From Ktedonobacterales bacterium (lineage in GTDB: Bacteria; Chloroflexota; Ktedonobacteria; Ktedonobacterales; DATBGS01): a DNA stretch of 64,000 nt. Under the pieces are notes generated by a model. The model ran no database searches. It saw only the letters and a list, made by a program, of their open reading frames with translations, and was not told the DNA's origin. Every line of letters starts with the position of its first letter. Positions within the stretch are counted from its first letter, which is position 1. The position numbers were made by a program, and so were the translations under genes. The DNA lies in contig DATBHW010000076.1 in the NCBI GenBank assembly GCA_036557285.1, positions 124,001 through 188,000 on the forward strand, given 5' to 3'. Below are positions 7,939 to 16,595 of this stretch, one piece after another.

Positions 7939-8913
7939 ATGCTTGAGACGCTTCCCCCTGGCGAAGTGTCAGGCAATTTTCCCGCCGCGCCCGCGTTGCA
8001 AGAGGGCGTGGTTTCGGTTCGCGGCTATCGGATGGCCTACGTAGTGGGCGGCGCGGGCGAGCCAATCGTCTTTTTACACGGGCTGGGCCATGCCTCCAGC
8101 GTCTGGTCTGGCGTTTTGCCGCATCTGGCGCGGCGCTTTCGCGTCTTTGCCGTTGACATGCTGGGCTGTGGGCGCTCGGACAAGCCACGCATTGATTATA
8201 GCCTGGGGGCGCTGGCAGGCTATACGCGCTCTTTTATGGACGCCGTGGGCATCGAGCGAGCGCATCTGGTCGGGCATTCGCTGGGCGGCGGCGTCGCCAT
8301 GCACGCGACCTGGCACTATCCAGAGCGCGTCAACCGGCTGGCCCTGGTGTCAAGCGGCGGGCTGGGGCGCGAACTGCGCCCGCTCTTGCGACTGGCGACT
8401 CTGCCAGGGGCTTCGCTGGCCCTGGCCTGCTCCACCTCTCCGGCGTGGTCGTGGGTCGTAGTGCGCGTCAGGTTTCGTAAGCTGGCGGCGCGGCTGGCGC
8501 GCGAGAACATCGGCATGTGGGCCAGGCTGGGGCGTGCCGATGATCGCCGGGTCTTTCTCCACATGCTGCGCAGCGTGTGCAACATTACCGGACAGACGGT
8601 GAGCGCGGTGGAGCGGCTGCCAGAGGTGAAACACCCCGTCTTATTGATCTGGGGCGAGCGCGACACAACGATTCCACCAGCGCATGCCCGCCGGGCCGCC
8701 GCGCTGATTCGCAACTGCCAGCTTCAGATTCTCCCCGGCTGCAAACATTATCCCCCGCTGGAGCAGCCAGAGGTGGTGGCTCCGCTGCTGGAGCAGTTTC
8801 TGCTCGCGCCAGCTGGCCTGAGCGCGGCGGTTGGGGTGGCAGGGCTAGAGCGCGCCGATCATCGGAAGACGCTGATGGATGAAGGCGGTGAACTGGCGAC
8901 GGGCCTGGCTTAG
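7939..8913 (+). CDS. Alpha/beta-fold hydrolase
   Basis: This 324-residue protein has the hydrolase order: HGLGHASSVW oxyanion segment, DMLGCGRSDKP, nucleophile elbow GHSLGGG (S114), WGERDTTIP with acid D242, and CKHYPPLEQP with base H270. The family includes esterases, C-C hydrolases and haloperoxidase-like enzymes; the substrate is not evident. The C-terminal tail overlaps the end of a convergent gene by 69 bp. No signal peptide is present. The ribosome site is weak (AAAGAAAC upstream). Confidence 0.88.
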   Translation: MLETLPPGEVSGNFPAAPALQEGVVSVRGYRMAYVVGGAGEPIVFLHGLGHASSVWSGVLPHLARRFRVFAVDMLGCGRSDKPRIDYSLGALAGYTRSFMDAVGIERAHLVGHSLGGGVAMHATWHYPERVNRLALVSSGGLGRELRPLLRLATLPGASLALACSTSPAWSWVVVRVRFRKLAARLARENIGMWARLGRADDRRVFLHMLRSVCNITGQTVSAVERLPEVKHPVLLIWGERDTTIPPAHARRAAALIRNCQLQILPGCKHYPPLEQPEVVAPLLEQFLLAPAGLSAAVGVAGLERADHRKTLMDEGGELATGLA

Positions 8914-9549
8914 TCTGGTGCTGTAATTGCGCATCTTGCTGCGCCGCCATTCCAGCGCAGCGGCCAGATCGAGCGGATGGGCGCGCTGCACTTCCTCCAT
9001 CACCACCTTCCGCAGATGATGCGCGCTGTCCCCGACGCGCACATACGTTTTGAGGATTTTGCGGTCTGTGCGCGGATGGACCAGCACAAAGCGAGGGTTG
9101 AGTTGCTGGAAGAGCCGCCCGGCGCGCACCAGCGCCTCATGCTGCGCCAGGAAGATGTCCACGATCTCCGCAGCGTTTTTGTGGACGAGGCGGTGATCTT
9201 TGTTGACAAGCTTTTCCTGCTTCTTCAGCTCTTTTTTGCTGACGATGACGGCTCGTTTGCCATCGCCCTCTTCCTGCGCCTTGAAGGTTTTCTCCAGCTT
9301 CCGCTCGATCTGGCGGGCGGCCTCTTCGCGCACGAGGAGCTGCGACAGCAGGGCCGTCTCGTGCAGCAGGCGCAGTTCGCACACCTCCACTTCGCGCAGG
9401 GCGATATACGCCTGGAAGAAGGCATGCTCATCCAGCAGGTAATCGTGCCGCAGCAGAAACCGCTGGCGTTCCACCGCTTTCTCCAGCGCCCTGGCCGCGT
9501 GCTTATGCAGCTTGAGGTTAGCGCGCAGCAGGGAAAGTAATACGCGCAT
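8845..9549 (-). CDS. Coiled-coil protein of unknown function
   Basis: This 234-residue, strongly charged, almost wholly helical protein contains long heptad-like stretches (RQIERKLEKTFKAQEEGDGK, KKELKKQEKLVNKDHRLVHK). No known domain was recognised. The ATG at 9549 has GGAGAG about 9 nt upstream; an ATG 21 nt earlier is possible. The 3' end overlaps the convergent hydrolase gene. It is probably cytosolic and oligomeric, to judge from the coiled coils. Confidence 0.6.
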   Translation of the reverse strand: MRVLLSLLRANLKLHKHAARALEKAVERQRFLLRHDYLLDEHAFFQAYIALREVEVCELRLLHETALLSQLLVREEAARQIERKLEKTFKAQEEGDGKRAVIVSKKELKKQEKLVNKDHRLVHKNAAEIVDIFLAQHEALVRAGRLFQQLNPRFVLVHPRTDRKILKTYVRVGDSAHHLRKVVMEEVQRAHPLDLAAALEWRRSKMRNYSTRLSQARRQFTAFIHQRLPMIGAL

Positions 9550-9643
9550 CGTCGCTTCTCTCCGTCCCATAGATTCATCCACCACTCCCTTTGCCCCGCC
9601 ACAGCATACTAAAGCAGCGGCCTTTGCGCAAGTATTCCACTCC

Positions 9644-9855
9644 CAGCGCCGCCTTCCAGGCGGCCAACCACTTGTAGCGCCGCCATCTTGGCGGCCACCG
9701 CTGCGCCAGCGCGAGCGTTCGCCCGCCAGGCCAGCGTACCAGCAGGCCAGCGTCCAGCCGCCTGGAAGGGACACGCGAGCGACCAACGGGAGCGAGAGGA
9801 CGGGGCAACAGCCGAGGCAAGCGGCCCTTCCCGAAGGGAGGCGGCGCTACAGGTA
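9644..9855. repeat. GCCGCC-type palindromic intergenic repeat cluster
   Basis: The segment holds TGTAGCGCCGCC-N6-GGCGGCC near its start and the inverse GGCGGCGCTACAGGTACA at its end, with further CCGCCTGGAAGG/CCTTCCAGGCGG inverted parts between them. The same words recur at about 12947, 38999, 47520 and 61549. No coding sequence is convincing here. Confidence 0.65.
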
Positions 9856-9889
9856 CAATGCTTATTTAACCGCCAGCCCGCTGCCGGCC

Positions 9890-10017
9890 TCCAGCCACCG
9901 TTTGGCCGGGAACTCGCGCCGCGCTGAGGCAGCCCCAACCTGACGCGCCAGCGGCGGGAGGAAGAGCAATGGTGAAACGCGGAAGGGGTAGCGTTTCTCC
10001 AGCCAGCGTTTGGCTGG
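9890..10017. repeat. Pair of 20-bp imperfect palindromes 108 bp apart
   Basis: TCCAGCCACCGTTTGGCCGG (9890) and TCCAGCCAGCGTTTGGCTGG (9998) differ at two positions. The second is a perfect 8-bp inverted repeat (TCCAGCCA/TGGCTGGA) with a 5-nt loop. Both lie in the gene-free stretch between the coiled-coil gene and the nuclease remnant. Confidence 0.5.
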
Positions 10018-10117
10018 AAACGCGCGCGCCGGGACGTTGTACCAGGGTGTCGCGGGAGACGAAGACATAACCATCAGAGGCTCCCCTTTCTTGCAGTGAG
10101 TCTGCGCAGAAATGGAA

Positions 10118-10218
10118 CGACCATATCGCTCGCGCCTGGCCCCACAAGGCCGGAGGGGTCGCAGCAGATATGGTCGCTGGGGGTCTCGATGGTACAATAT
10201 CCCCCAGCCCCATATCTG
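10118..10218. other. Structured region with mutually exclusive hairpins
   Basis: CGACCATATC (10118-10127) pairs with GATATGGTCG (10167-10176). The same central segment, CAGATATGG (10165-10173) plus CTGGGGG (10177-10183), can instead pair with CCCCCAG (10201-10207) and CCATATCTG (10210-10218). The two hairpins cannot form together, as in attenuators and riboswitches. No adjacent intact gene explains it. Confidence 0.4.
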
Positions 10219-10501
10219 GTGAGTCCGAATGTGGGGTCATGGCGCTGCCGGTGATAGTACACCGGCTACGCCAGCCGTTCTTCAGATGTTGCCATAACTT
10301 GGTGTCAGCTACCCTCCAGAGTGAAATGTAGGTCAAGCGAACGGGTATGCAGAGAGTGTAGCCTGCCAGGCGCCTCCCTGTCAAGCGTTTGTGCATCATT
10401 TTTGCAGCAAACAGGACTTTTGGCTAAGCAGGGTTGCTTCTCATCGCTCATGGCTGATATACTGAGTTTGCAATTTAGGCAGGCGGGAGAAATGTGCGTT
10501 C

Positions 10502-10897
10502 GTGGGCGAAGTTGACCAGAGTTTCAAGCGGCTCTTTCTCCTGCGCGTTGATGCCCTGCTTCAATGGCTGCTGGGCGACGTGCGCAACGACAAGCCGCTG
10601 GCGCTTGACCTGTACCGGAGGTTCTTTATGGCAAATCTGGACAACTTTGTACGCGACAATCCAGTCTTGCATGACGTGTGGGTGGAAATGACGGAGAAGG
10701 GCAAAGTTGAGGGCAGGGCTGAGGGCAAACGCGAGACGATCCTCCAGGTGCTAGAAGGGCGCTTTGGCCCGCTGAGCGAGGAGATGCTGGCCGCGCTGCA
10801 AGCCGCCGATCTCCCACGCCTGGATCACATCGCCAGCTATGCAGGCACTGATACGCTGGAGCAGGTGCGCATGCGCCTGGGCCTGAGCGCCAGCTAG
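10502..10897 (+). pseudogene. C-terminal remnant of an Rpn/PD-(D/E)XK transposase-like nuclease
   Basis: The 131-residue frame from a GTG ends in EGRAEGKRETILQVLEGRFG and LPRLDHIASYAGTDTLEQVR, the usual C-terminal pattern of Rpn-family recombination-promoting nucleases and DUF4351-like proteins. The N-terminal catalytic PD-(D/E)XK domain of about 200 residues is absent, and upstream DNA shows no matching frame. It is therefore probably the tail of a decayed element. The acyl-CoA synthetase gene starts about 40 bp downstream. Confidence 0.55.
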
Positions 10898-10937
10898 CAG
10901 AGACGCGATACCTATGACTCGATGAGGAGTTTTGGCT

Positions 10938-12932
10938 ATGACCAGCCCGTACCCCGCTTCATCTTTCGTTCCGCCCGTCGCCTGGGAAAGCGCCGCGCCC
11001 GACATCGCCTGGCGGCCCAGCCCGGCCTATTTGGAGCGCAGCAGACTCCTGCGCTTCCTGCGCGCCCAGGGCATCAGCGACTATCCCGAACTGATGCGTC
11101 GCTCGGCTCAAGACCCGGCCTGGTTCTGGGATGCCGTCTGCAACGACCTGGAACTCGAATGGTATCGCCCCTACGAGCAGGTCATGGATGCCTCGCGCGG
11201 TGTCGCCTGGACGACGTGGTTCAAGGGCGGGCGCTTCAACTACGTCCACAACGCGCTGGACAAACACGCCCTCTCCTCTCGACGCGATCAGCCCGCCGTC
11301 ATCTGGGAAGGCGAAACCGGCGACACGCGCACGCTGACCTACGCCCAGCTTGCCATCGAAACGAACCGTCTGGCGCACGCGCTGCGCCACATGGGCGTGG
11401 GGCGCGGTGATCGCGTCGGCGTCTATCTGCCGATGATTCCCGCCGTCGTCATTGCCACCTTCGCCTGCTCCAAAATTGGCGCGATCTACACGCCCATCTT
11501 CTCCGGCTACGCCGCCGGGGCCGTCGCTTCCCGGCTGGAAGGCTGCGACGCCAAACTGCTCATCACCGCCAACGGCTTTCATCGGCGCGGCGCGCACATT
11601 GACATGAAGGCTGTGGCCGACGAAGCCGCCAACGCCTGCCCCAGCGTCGAGCATGTCCTCGTCTATCAGCATACCCAGCAGCCGCCTGCCGCCTGGCACG
11701 CGGGGCGCGATCTCTGGTGGCACGAAGCCATCGCAGGGCAGAGCGACGACTACGCCACCGAGCAGATGGACCCCGAAGACCCGTACATGATTATCTACAC
11801 CTCCGGTACAACGGGTAAGCCCAAGGGGACCGTACATGTGCATGGCGGCTTCCCCATCAAGGGCGCGCAGGACATGGCCCACTGCTTCGACGCCCAGGCC
11901 AGAGACCGCTTCTGCTGGATGACCGACATCGGCTGGATGATGGGTCCGTGGGTCATCAGTAGTTCGCTCATCCTGGGCGGCACAGTCTTCCTCTACGATG
12001 GCGCGCCCAACTATCCCAACGCTGACCGTATCTGGGAGATGGTTGCTCGCCACCGTATCACCCATCTAGGCGTCTCGCCCACCTTGATTCGCGCGCTGAT
12101 GCCCGCTGGCGATGATCTGCCTGAGCGACACGACCTCAGTTCGCTCTTCCTGCTTGGCTCCAGCGGCGAACCCTGGACGCCCGAAGCCTGGCACTGGCTC
12201 TTCGAGCGTGTCGGCAAGAGGGCGCGGCCCATCATCAACTATTCCGGCGGTACCGAGATTTCCGGCGGCATCGTCGGCTGCACCACCATTCAGCCACTCA
12301 AGCCCTGCGCCTTTTCCGGCGCGATACCAGGCGTGGCCGCCGATGTCGTTGATGAGCAGGGGCAGCCGGTGCGCGGCAGTGTTGGCGAATTGATCGTGCG
12401 CGCCGCCAATCCAGGCATGACACGCGGCTTCTGGGGCGATTCGCAGCGTTATCTCGATACCTACTGGTCGCGCCTGCCGGATACCTGGGTGCATGGCGAT
12501 TGGGCCGAGATTGACGCCGACGGCTTCTGGTACATTCGAGGCCGCTCCGACGATACCATCAAGGTGGCGGGCAAACGCCTGGGGCCAGCCGAAGCCGAAG
12601 CCGCCGCCTGCGCACATCCAGCCGTCGCCCAGGCCGCCGCGATTGGCCTGCCCCATGAAATCAAAGGCGAAGAACTCGTGATCTTCGCAGTCCTGCGCCC
12701 GGAGTTCGCACCAGGCGAGAAGCTGAGCGTCGAAGTTGCTGAGCAGGTGGGCCACGAGTTGGGCAAGGCGCTGCGCCCCACCGAGGTATATTTCGTCAGC
12801 GACCTGCCACGCACACGCAGCGGCAAGATTATGCGCCGCACCATCCGCGCTATCATCCAGGCCAAAGACCCCGGCGACCTCTCCTCTCTGGAGAACCCTG
12901 CTGCGCTCGAAGAGATCAGGCGCTTGCGCTGA
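10938..12932 (+). CDS. AMP-forming acetyl/acyl-CoA synthetase
   Basis: This 664-residue enzyme of the ANL superfamily activates a short-chain carboxylate to its CoA thioester via an acyl-adenylate. Visible motifs are YTSGTTGKPKGT (about 288-299), the acetyl-CoA-synthetase-like WMTDIGWMMGPW, WYIRGRSDDTIKVAGKRLGP (hinge) and LPRTRSGKIMRR with catalytic K630. The length and N-terminal FKGGRFNYVHNALDKH-type segment fit acetyl/propionyl-CoA synthetases; exact chain length cannot be told. The ATG has GAGGAG 8 nt upstream; an in-frame TTG 6 nt earlier is too close to that site. A palindromic repeat follows the stop. Confidence 0.9.
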   Translation: MTSPYPASSFVPPVAWESAAPDIAWRPSPAYLERSRLLRFLRAQGISDYPELMRRSAQDPAWFWDAVCNDLELEWYRPYEQVMDASRGVAWTTWFKGGRFNYVHNALDKHALSSRRDQPAVIWEGETGDTRTLTYAQLAIETNRLAHALRHMGVGRGDRVGVYLPMIPAVVIATFACSKIGAIYTPIFSGYAAGAVASRLEGCDAKLLITANGFHRRGAHIDMKAVADEAANACPSVEHVLVYQHTQQPPAAWHAGRDLWWHEAIAGQSDDYATEQMDPEDPYMIIYTSGTTGKPKGTVHVHGGFPIKGAQDMAHCFDAQARDRFCWMTDIGWMMGPWVISSSLILGGTVFLYDGAPNYPNADRIWEMVARHRITHLGVSPTLIRALMPAGDDLPERHDLSSLFLLGSSGEPWTPEAWHWLFERVGKRARPIINYSGGTEISGGIVGCTTIQPLKPCAFSGAIPGVAADVVDEQGQPVRGSVGELIVRAANPGMTRGFWGDSQRYLDTYWSRLPDTWVHGDWAEIDADGFWYIRGRSDDTIKVAGKRLGPAEAEAAACAHPAVAQAAAIGLPHEIKGEELVIFAVLRPEFAPGEKLSVEVAEQVGHELGKALRPTEVYFVSDLPRTRSGKIMRRTIRAIIQAKDPGDLSSLENPAALEEIRRLR

Positions 12933-12946
12933 AGGCTCTGCCTGCG

Positions 12947-13070
12947 TACCGCCGCGTGTACCGCCGCCGTCCCTGGCGGCGAGACGCTTCGCCCGCGCGG
13001 ACGCCGCCACCTGTAGCGCCGCCGTCTCGGCGGCCCAACGCTGGCCGCCTGGAAGGCAGCGCTACAGGTG
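12947..13070. repeat. GCCGCC-type palindromic intergenic repeat
   Basis: Two units lie side by side: CCGCCGCCGTCCCTGGCGGC, and a larger hairpin bounded by CACCTGTAGCGC (13008-13019) and its perfect complement GCGCTACAGGTG (13059-13070), with CGCCGTCTCGGCGG inside. The element fills the space between two convergent genes and may act as a bidirectional terminator. Confidence 0.65.
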
Positions 13071-13082
13071 GGTGCTGGCACG

Positions 13083-14060
13083 CTACCAGCGGTCAAAGAG
13101 GCGGGCAACCAGCGCCCCGGCCAGCAGGCTTGGCGCCCACTGCCCGATAAACAGCCCTTCATGGCGCGTTGAGCGCAGGTGCGCAATGGCGGAACTCAGA
13201 ATCGAGCCAGTCGCCGCGCCGGTAAGCCCCCAGCTTGTCACCGAGGCCGGAAGTGTCGGATTGACGCCACGATGCCCAACCAGGCGCGCCAGCGCACTCC
13301 CGGCCAGGAACGTGGGCGCCCACTGCCCGAAAAAGAGGCCATTTACCGGATCGCGCCGGGCGCGGAAGGCTGCCGAGGCGGCAATGCTGCCAGCGGCTGC
13401 TGCCGCCAGCGCAATGCTGGCGGTTTGGGCAGAATCATCTATCGGGTCTAACAGGAGCTGGCGAACCATCGGAATCTTGGTGGCGCTGGGCTTTTTGTTG
13501 CGCTCGGTCAGATACGCAACCGTAGCCCCAACAGCGCCCGCCGCCACTGGAATCGCCATCGCGCTCATCACATTGAGAAAGCCTGGCTCCTCCTCACTCA
13601 CTTTCTTCTCGCCGCTCATCACACGGCGGAAGTTCTCCAGGTCTTTCTTGACTTCGCGCTGAGTAGAACGGGTCAGCTTATCCAGTTGATGGCCGACAAT
13701 GCCCCCAGGCGGGGTATACTCCATGCGCAAACCCACCTTTGTCCGGTTGTTGGGCAAAGGCTGCAACGTCACGGTCCCTTTGTTGGGCGCGCCGTCGGTA
13801 CTGCGCCAGGAGATGTGATGGTTCTCTAGCTGGTCTGTCACCTCGGCGTCCCACTCCCGTTTCGCGCCAAGGATGCGGGCGACCCAGTGATAGCGTCCAC
13901 CGCCAAGCGGTCGCACCTCCTGTACGTTGTCCATAAATTCGGGGAAGCGCACAAAGTCGGTCCACCGGCGGTAGACCTCCGAAGCAGGCGCGGGAATCTC
14001 GATACTGTGGTCAAAGGCGATGACGCCGGTAGCCGCGCGCTCGCCAGTGCTGGTTTGCAT
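13083..14060 (-). CDS. SRPBCC (cyclase/dehydrase-like) protein with C-terminal membrane domain
   Basis: The protein has 325 residues. Residues about 15-150 form an SRPBCC domain (IEIPAPASEVYRRWTDFVRF, then NVQEVRPLGGGRYHWV). The C-terminal half is hydrophobic, with several Ala/Gly-rich helices and a duplicated unit GQWAPTFLAGSALARL / GQWAPSLLAGALVARL. It may present a lipid- or ligand-binding domain at the inner membrane; function is unknown. The ATG follows GGAGGAG by 5 nt; a frame reaching 14192 lacks support. Confidence 0.75.
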   Translation of the reverse strand: MQTSTGERAATGVIAFDHSIEIPAPASEVYRRWTDFVRFPEFMDNVQEVRPLGGGRYHWVARILGAKREWDAEVTDQLENHHISWRSTDGAPNKGTVTLQPLPNNRTKVGLRMEYTPPGGIVGHQLDKLTRSTQREVKKDLENFRRVMSGEKKVSEEEPGFLNVMSAMAIPVAAGAVGATVAYLTERNKKPSATKIPMVRQLLLDPIDDSAQTASIALAAAAAGSIAASAAFRARRDPVNGLFFGQWAPTFLAGSALARLVGHRGVNPTLPASVTSWGLTGAATGSILSSAIAHLRSTRHEGLFIGQWAPSLLAGALVARLFDRW

Positions 14061-14247
14061 ACGTCTCCTCCCAATGGTGGTGTGGATGGTTTTACACACA
14101 TCGTAAGCGGCCCTGGCTGTTCGCGCCTTTTGTGGCCTGGCTTGTCGGCATCTGCCACAAATGAAGACCGCACAGGGAGCAATGCACTGCAAACTAAATG
14201 CCAGCCACTCTTCCCGCCTGCTTCGGAGTTCTGTAACTTCACCTACG

Positions 14248-15318
14248 TTAATCGAGGCGGTAGAGGTTAAAATTCTTCATAATCTTCAGCAAAGCGGAGC
14301 CTGGATCCTCTGCCCCGCCATAATGTCCGGCATCCCAGGGCGATTTCCCCAACGCCAGCGCCGTTGCATCCGGGCCGCGCGAGGAAGCCGCGCGCACACC
14401 ATCGTAATAGTGCAGGTGCGCGGTATACACATACTGCCGCAGCCCTTCCGACGGCGTGTTGGCGTAACAGAAGCGGGAACCATGATAGGGGCAGCCGGGA
14501 GCATACGTGGTGTTGCCCCAGTTGTACCCCTGGGCATCGGGTACATGCCAGCCATGCTCCAGCCCCCACTGCGCCAGAAACACGCTGGTGTGCCAGCCAA
14601 GCTCCTCATGCGCCTGGACGGCATAGGGCAGGGCGATGACCACAAAGTTATGCACATTGGCGGGCAGATCATTCGGGATGGCGGGCAGCCCTGGGGGCGC
14701 GGCAGGCTTCGCCGGTTTCGACGTCGGAGAGATGGCTACAGAATTAGCCAGCGTCGGGAAACGGAGGCTACGGGCCAGGCAATTCTCCTGGCTCTGGCGC
14801 ATCCGGGCGCCCACACAGTCGCTGGCAACATGGACGAGGAGGCTCTGCGCCCCCAGCAGCACGAAAAGCGGCAGCATCAGAAGGACCAGCCTGGCACGCA
14901 GCTTGAACGAACGAGCCGCATCGGGGTTTCCTGGCCCGCGCGACCCAGGAATAAACCAGAGATCAGCGCCAGAAGGCGCTTGCTGAAGATGAACCCCCTC
15001 GGCAGGCCCCGGCTGCCCCAACGCCGGGAGACGCGGCGGGGTCTCGCGGGTGTGAAAGTCCTCTGAGGGAGTAATTGCCGGAAGACGCAGCGTGGTCGAG
15101 CGCCTGCGGAAGCCCTCTGTTTGAGGGATCGCTGGAAGACGCCCCGTAGTCGAGCGCCTACGGAAGTTCTCTGTTTGAGAAAGAGGCTCCAGACGTGGGC
15201 GAGAAAAATGTTTCTGAAAAGGCGCTGATCGGCGAGGATCAGGAGTTTGGCGATTAGTGGAATCAAGAGTGTCGAAGAACTCATGCTGATCTTGCGGGTC
15301 GCGTGAGCGACTCGGCAT
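14248..15318 (-). CDS. Membrane-anchored glucosaminidase-like (GH73) protein with N-terminal repeats
   Basis: The order is a cytoplasmic Arg/Pro-rich N-terminus with three 18-residue repeats (GFRRRSTTLRLPAITPSE type, residues about 52-105), a transmembrane helix (LVLLMLPLFVLLGAQSLLV, about 145-163), a Pro/Ala linker, and a lysozyme-like domain with SVFLAQWGLEHGW (probable catalytic Glu) and NWGNTTYA. The last part matches the mannosyl-glycoprotein endo-beta-N-acetylglucosaminidase fold, which cuts peptidoglycan. It likely acts outside the membrane. Four Cys near the active region may form disulfides. Confidence 0.78.
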   Translation of the reverse strand: MPSRSRDPQDQHEFFDTLDSTNRQTPDPRRSAPFQKHFSRPRLEPLSQTENFRRRSTTGRLPAIPQTEGFRRRSTTLRLPAITPSEDFHTRETPPRLPALGQPGPAEGVHLQQAPSGADLWFIPGSRGPGNPDAARSFKLRARLVLLMLPLFVLLGAQSLLVHVASDCVGARMRQSQENCLARSLRFPTLANSVAISPTSKPAKPAAPPGLPAIPNDLPANVHNFVVIALPYAVQAHEELGWHTSVFLAQWGLEHGWHVPDAQGYNWGNTTYAPGCPYHGSRFCYANTPSEGLRQYVYTAHLHYYDGVRAASSRGPDATALALGKSPWDAGHYGGAEDPGSALLKIMKNFNLYRLD

Positions 15319-15467
15319 AGGAGCATCCTGTTCCAGGGTCCGCCAAGGGGTCGGCGGACCGGTAGCACAACAGTTTCTGGCAGGATACTCTAACTGATTT
15401 CTATCTCATCTGTCGTGAAAAAGGCCGATTTTGGCCTGAAAGTACCATCAGCGGCCAGCGTTACCGA

Positions 15468-15965
15468 TCAGGGCGATGGAAAAGCGGCTGGCTCTACGAG
15501 CGGCGTCACATCCTCTGGATCGCCTTCAGCCAGGACAGCATCTACCTGCTCCAGCAGACGCTCAGTAGAGGCGAAGCCAAAGTTCACCGCCCGCGCCTGC
15601 CCTGTCGCGTCCAGCACAACCGTCGTAGGCACTGTGAGAACCTGATAGCGCCTGGTCAATTCCGGGGTGCTGGGAGCGTCCACATGCAGGACGGTCACGG
15701 CGTCCTGGCGGGCTTCCAACAGGCGGCGCAGGGCAGGCTCTTGCAGCCGGAAACACTGCGAGCAATCGGGGCTGCTGAAGTTCAGGATTTGCACAGGCGC
15801 GCTCGAAGCATCCTCCCGGCCAGGGACGGAAGGCAGATCGCCAGGCGCTCCGCTCAGCACCGCCCGGCGTCTGGACTCCACAAAGCGTCGGCCAGACCAG
15901 ATGATCAGCCAGAGCGCCAGGCTGACCAGTGCCAGCACGCCTACACGCAGCAAGGAATCGAGCAT
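15468..15965 (-). CDS. Membrane-anchored thioredoxin-fold protein
   Basis: This 165-residue protein has one N-terminal transmembrane helix (LLRVGVLALVSLALWLIIW), then a thioredoxin fold with the redox pair CSQC in SSPDCSQCFRLQEPAL and the cis-Pro loop YQVLTVPTTVVLD. It is expected to reduce or oxidise disulfides on the outer face of the membrane. It lies 1 bp downstream of the DUF4395 gene, an arrangement typical of a two-gene thiol redox unit. Confidence 0.85.
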   Translation of the reverse strand: MLDSLLRVGVLALVSLALWLIIWSGRRFVESRRRAVLSGAPGDLPSVPGREDASSAPVQILNFSSPDCSQCFRLQEPALRRLLEARQDAVTVLHVDAPSTPELTRRYQVLTVPTTVVLDATGQARAVNFGFASTERLLEQVDAVLAEGDPEDVTPLVEPAAFPSP

Positions 15966-15966
15966 C

Positions 15967-16458
15967 TCAGGCTCCCCGCCAGCGGAACCCTCCGCTGTAG
16001 CGCACGCGGGGCATCAGGCCCAGCCGTCCCAGGTGATAATAGACGAAGCAGCCCGCGCAAAACCCCACCGTCAGGTTGAGAGCGGCCAGGAAGAACACGA
16101 TGAGATCGAGGGTCCAGCCAGCGACGGACGCTTGCGCCAGCAAGAGGAGAAAGCTGGCGGCCAGCAGAAACGCCGCCCCGACGCCCTGCGCGAAGCGATG
16201 GGGAGCAGGATCATCTTCCACCATACGTGGCTTCAACAGGTTGAGTGGGCGCACGACCCAGCGATACAGAAGTCGAAACGGCCCGACAGCCGGAACCGCC
16301 GCGCTCAGCGCCAGGATGATAGCCGTAATTAACGCGATGAGCGGCTGATTGAGCAAGAACGCGAGCGCCGACAGCAGCACAACGCAGGCTTGTGAAAACT
16401 TGAGAAGATGGGCATCCAGGCGTGGAACAGTGGTGGACGCCGCAGAAACAGCCTCCAT
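15967..16458 (-). CDS. DUF4395 family membrane protein
   Basis: This protein of about 163 residues has four hydrophobic helices and the family's C-terminal GFCAGCFVYY, whose two Cys form a CxxC pair inside or beside the membrane. DUF4395 proteins usually accompany a thioredoxin-like protein, as here, and are thought to pass electrons to it (inference from context). The start is the ATG 9 nt after AGGAGGGG; an in-frame ATG 33 nt upstream has no such site. It is divergent from the R2lox gene. Confidence 0.82.
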   Translation of the reverse strand: MEAVSAASTTVPRLDAHLLKFSQACVVLLSALAFLLNQPLIALITAIILALSAAVPAVGPFRLLYRWVVRPLNLLKPRMVEDDPAPHRFAQGVGAAFLLAASFLLLLAQASVAGWTLDLIVFFLAALNLTVGFCAGCFVYYHLGRLGLMPRVRYSGGFRWRGA

Positions 16459-16595
16459 ACGATTCAGCCCCTCCTGCTTGAAAGTTGACAAATACCAGCA
16501 ACAAAATCAACTTACTCCTTATAGTGTAGGAGATAGCAGAGGCCGATGTCAAGCCTGTCTGATCCCAAAAACCTTTCGGTTGTTAGCCAGATATA

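Noticed and set aside
10959-12065. A 368-codon minus-strand frame
   Set aside because: Shadow of the acyl-CoA synthetase gene, no motif and no ribosome site.
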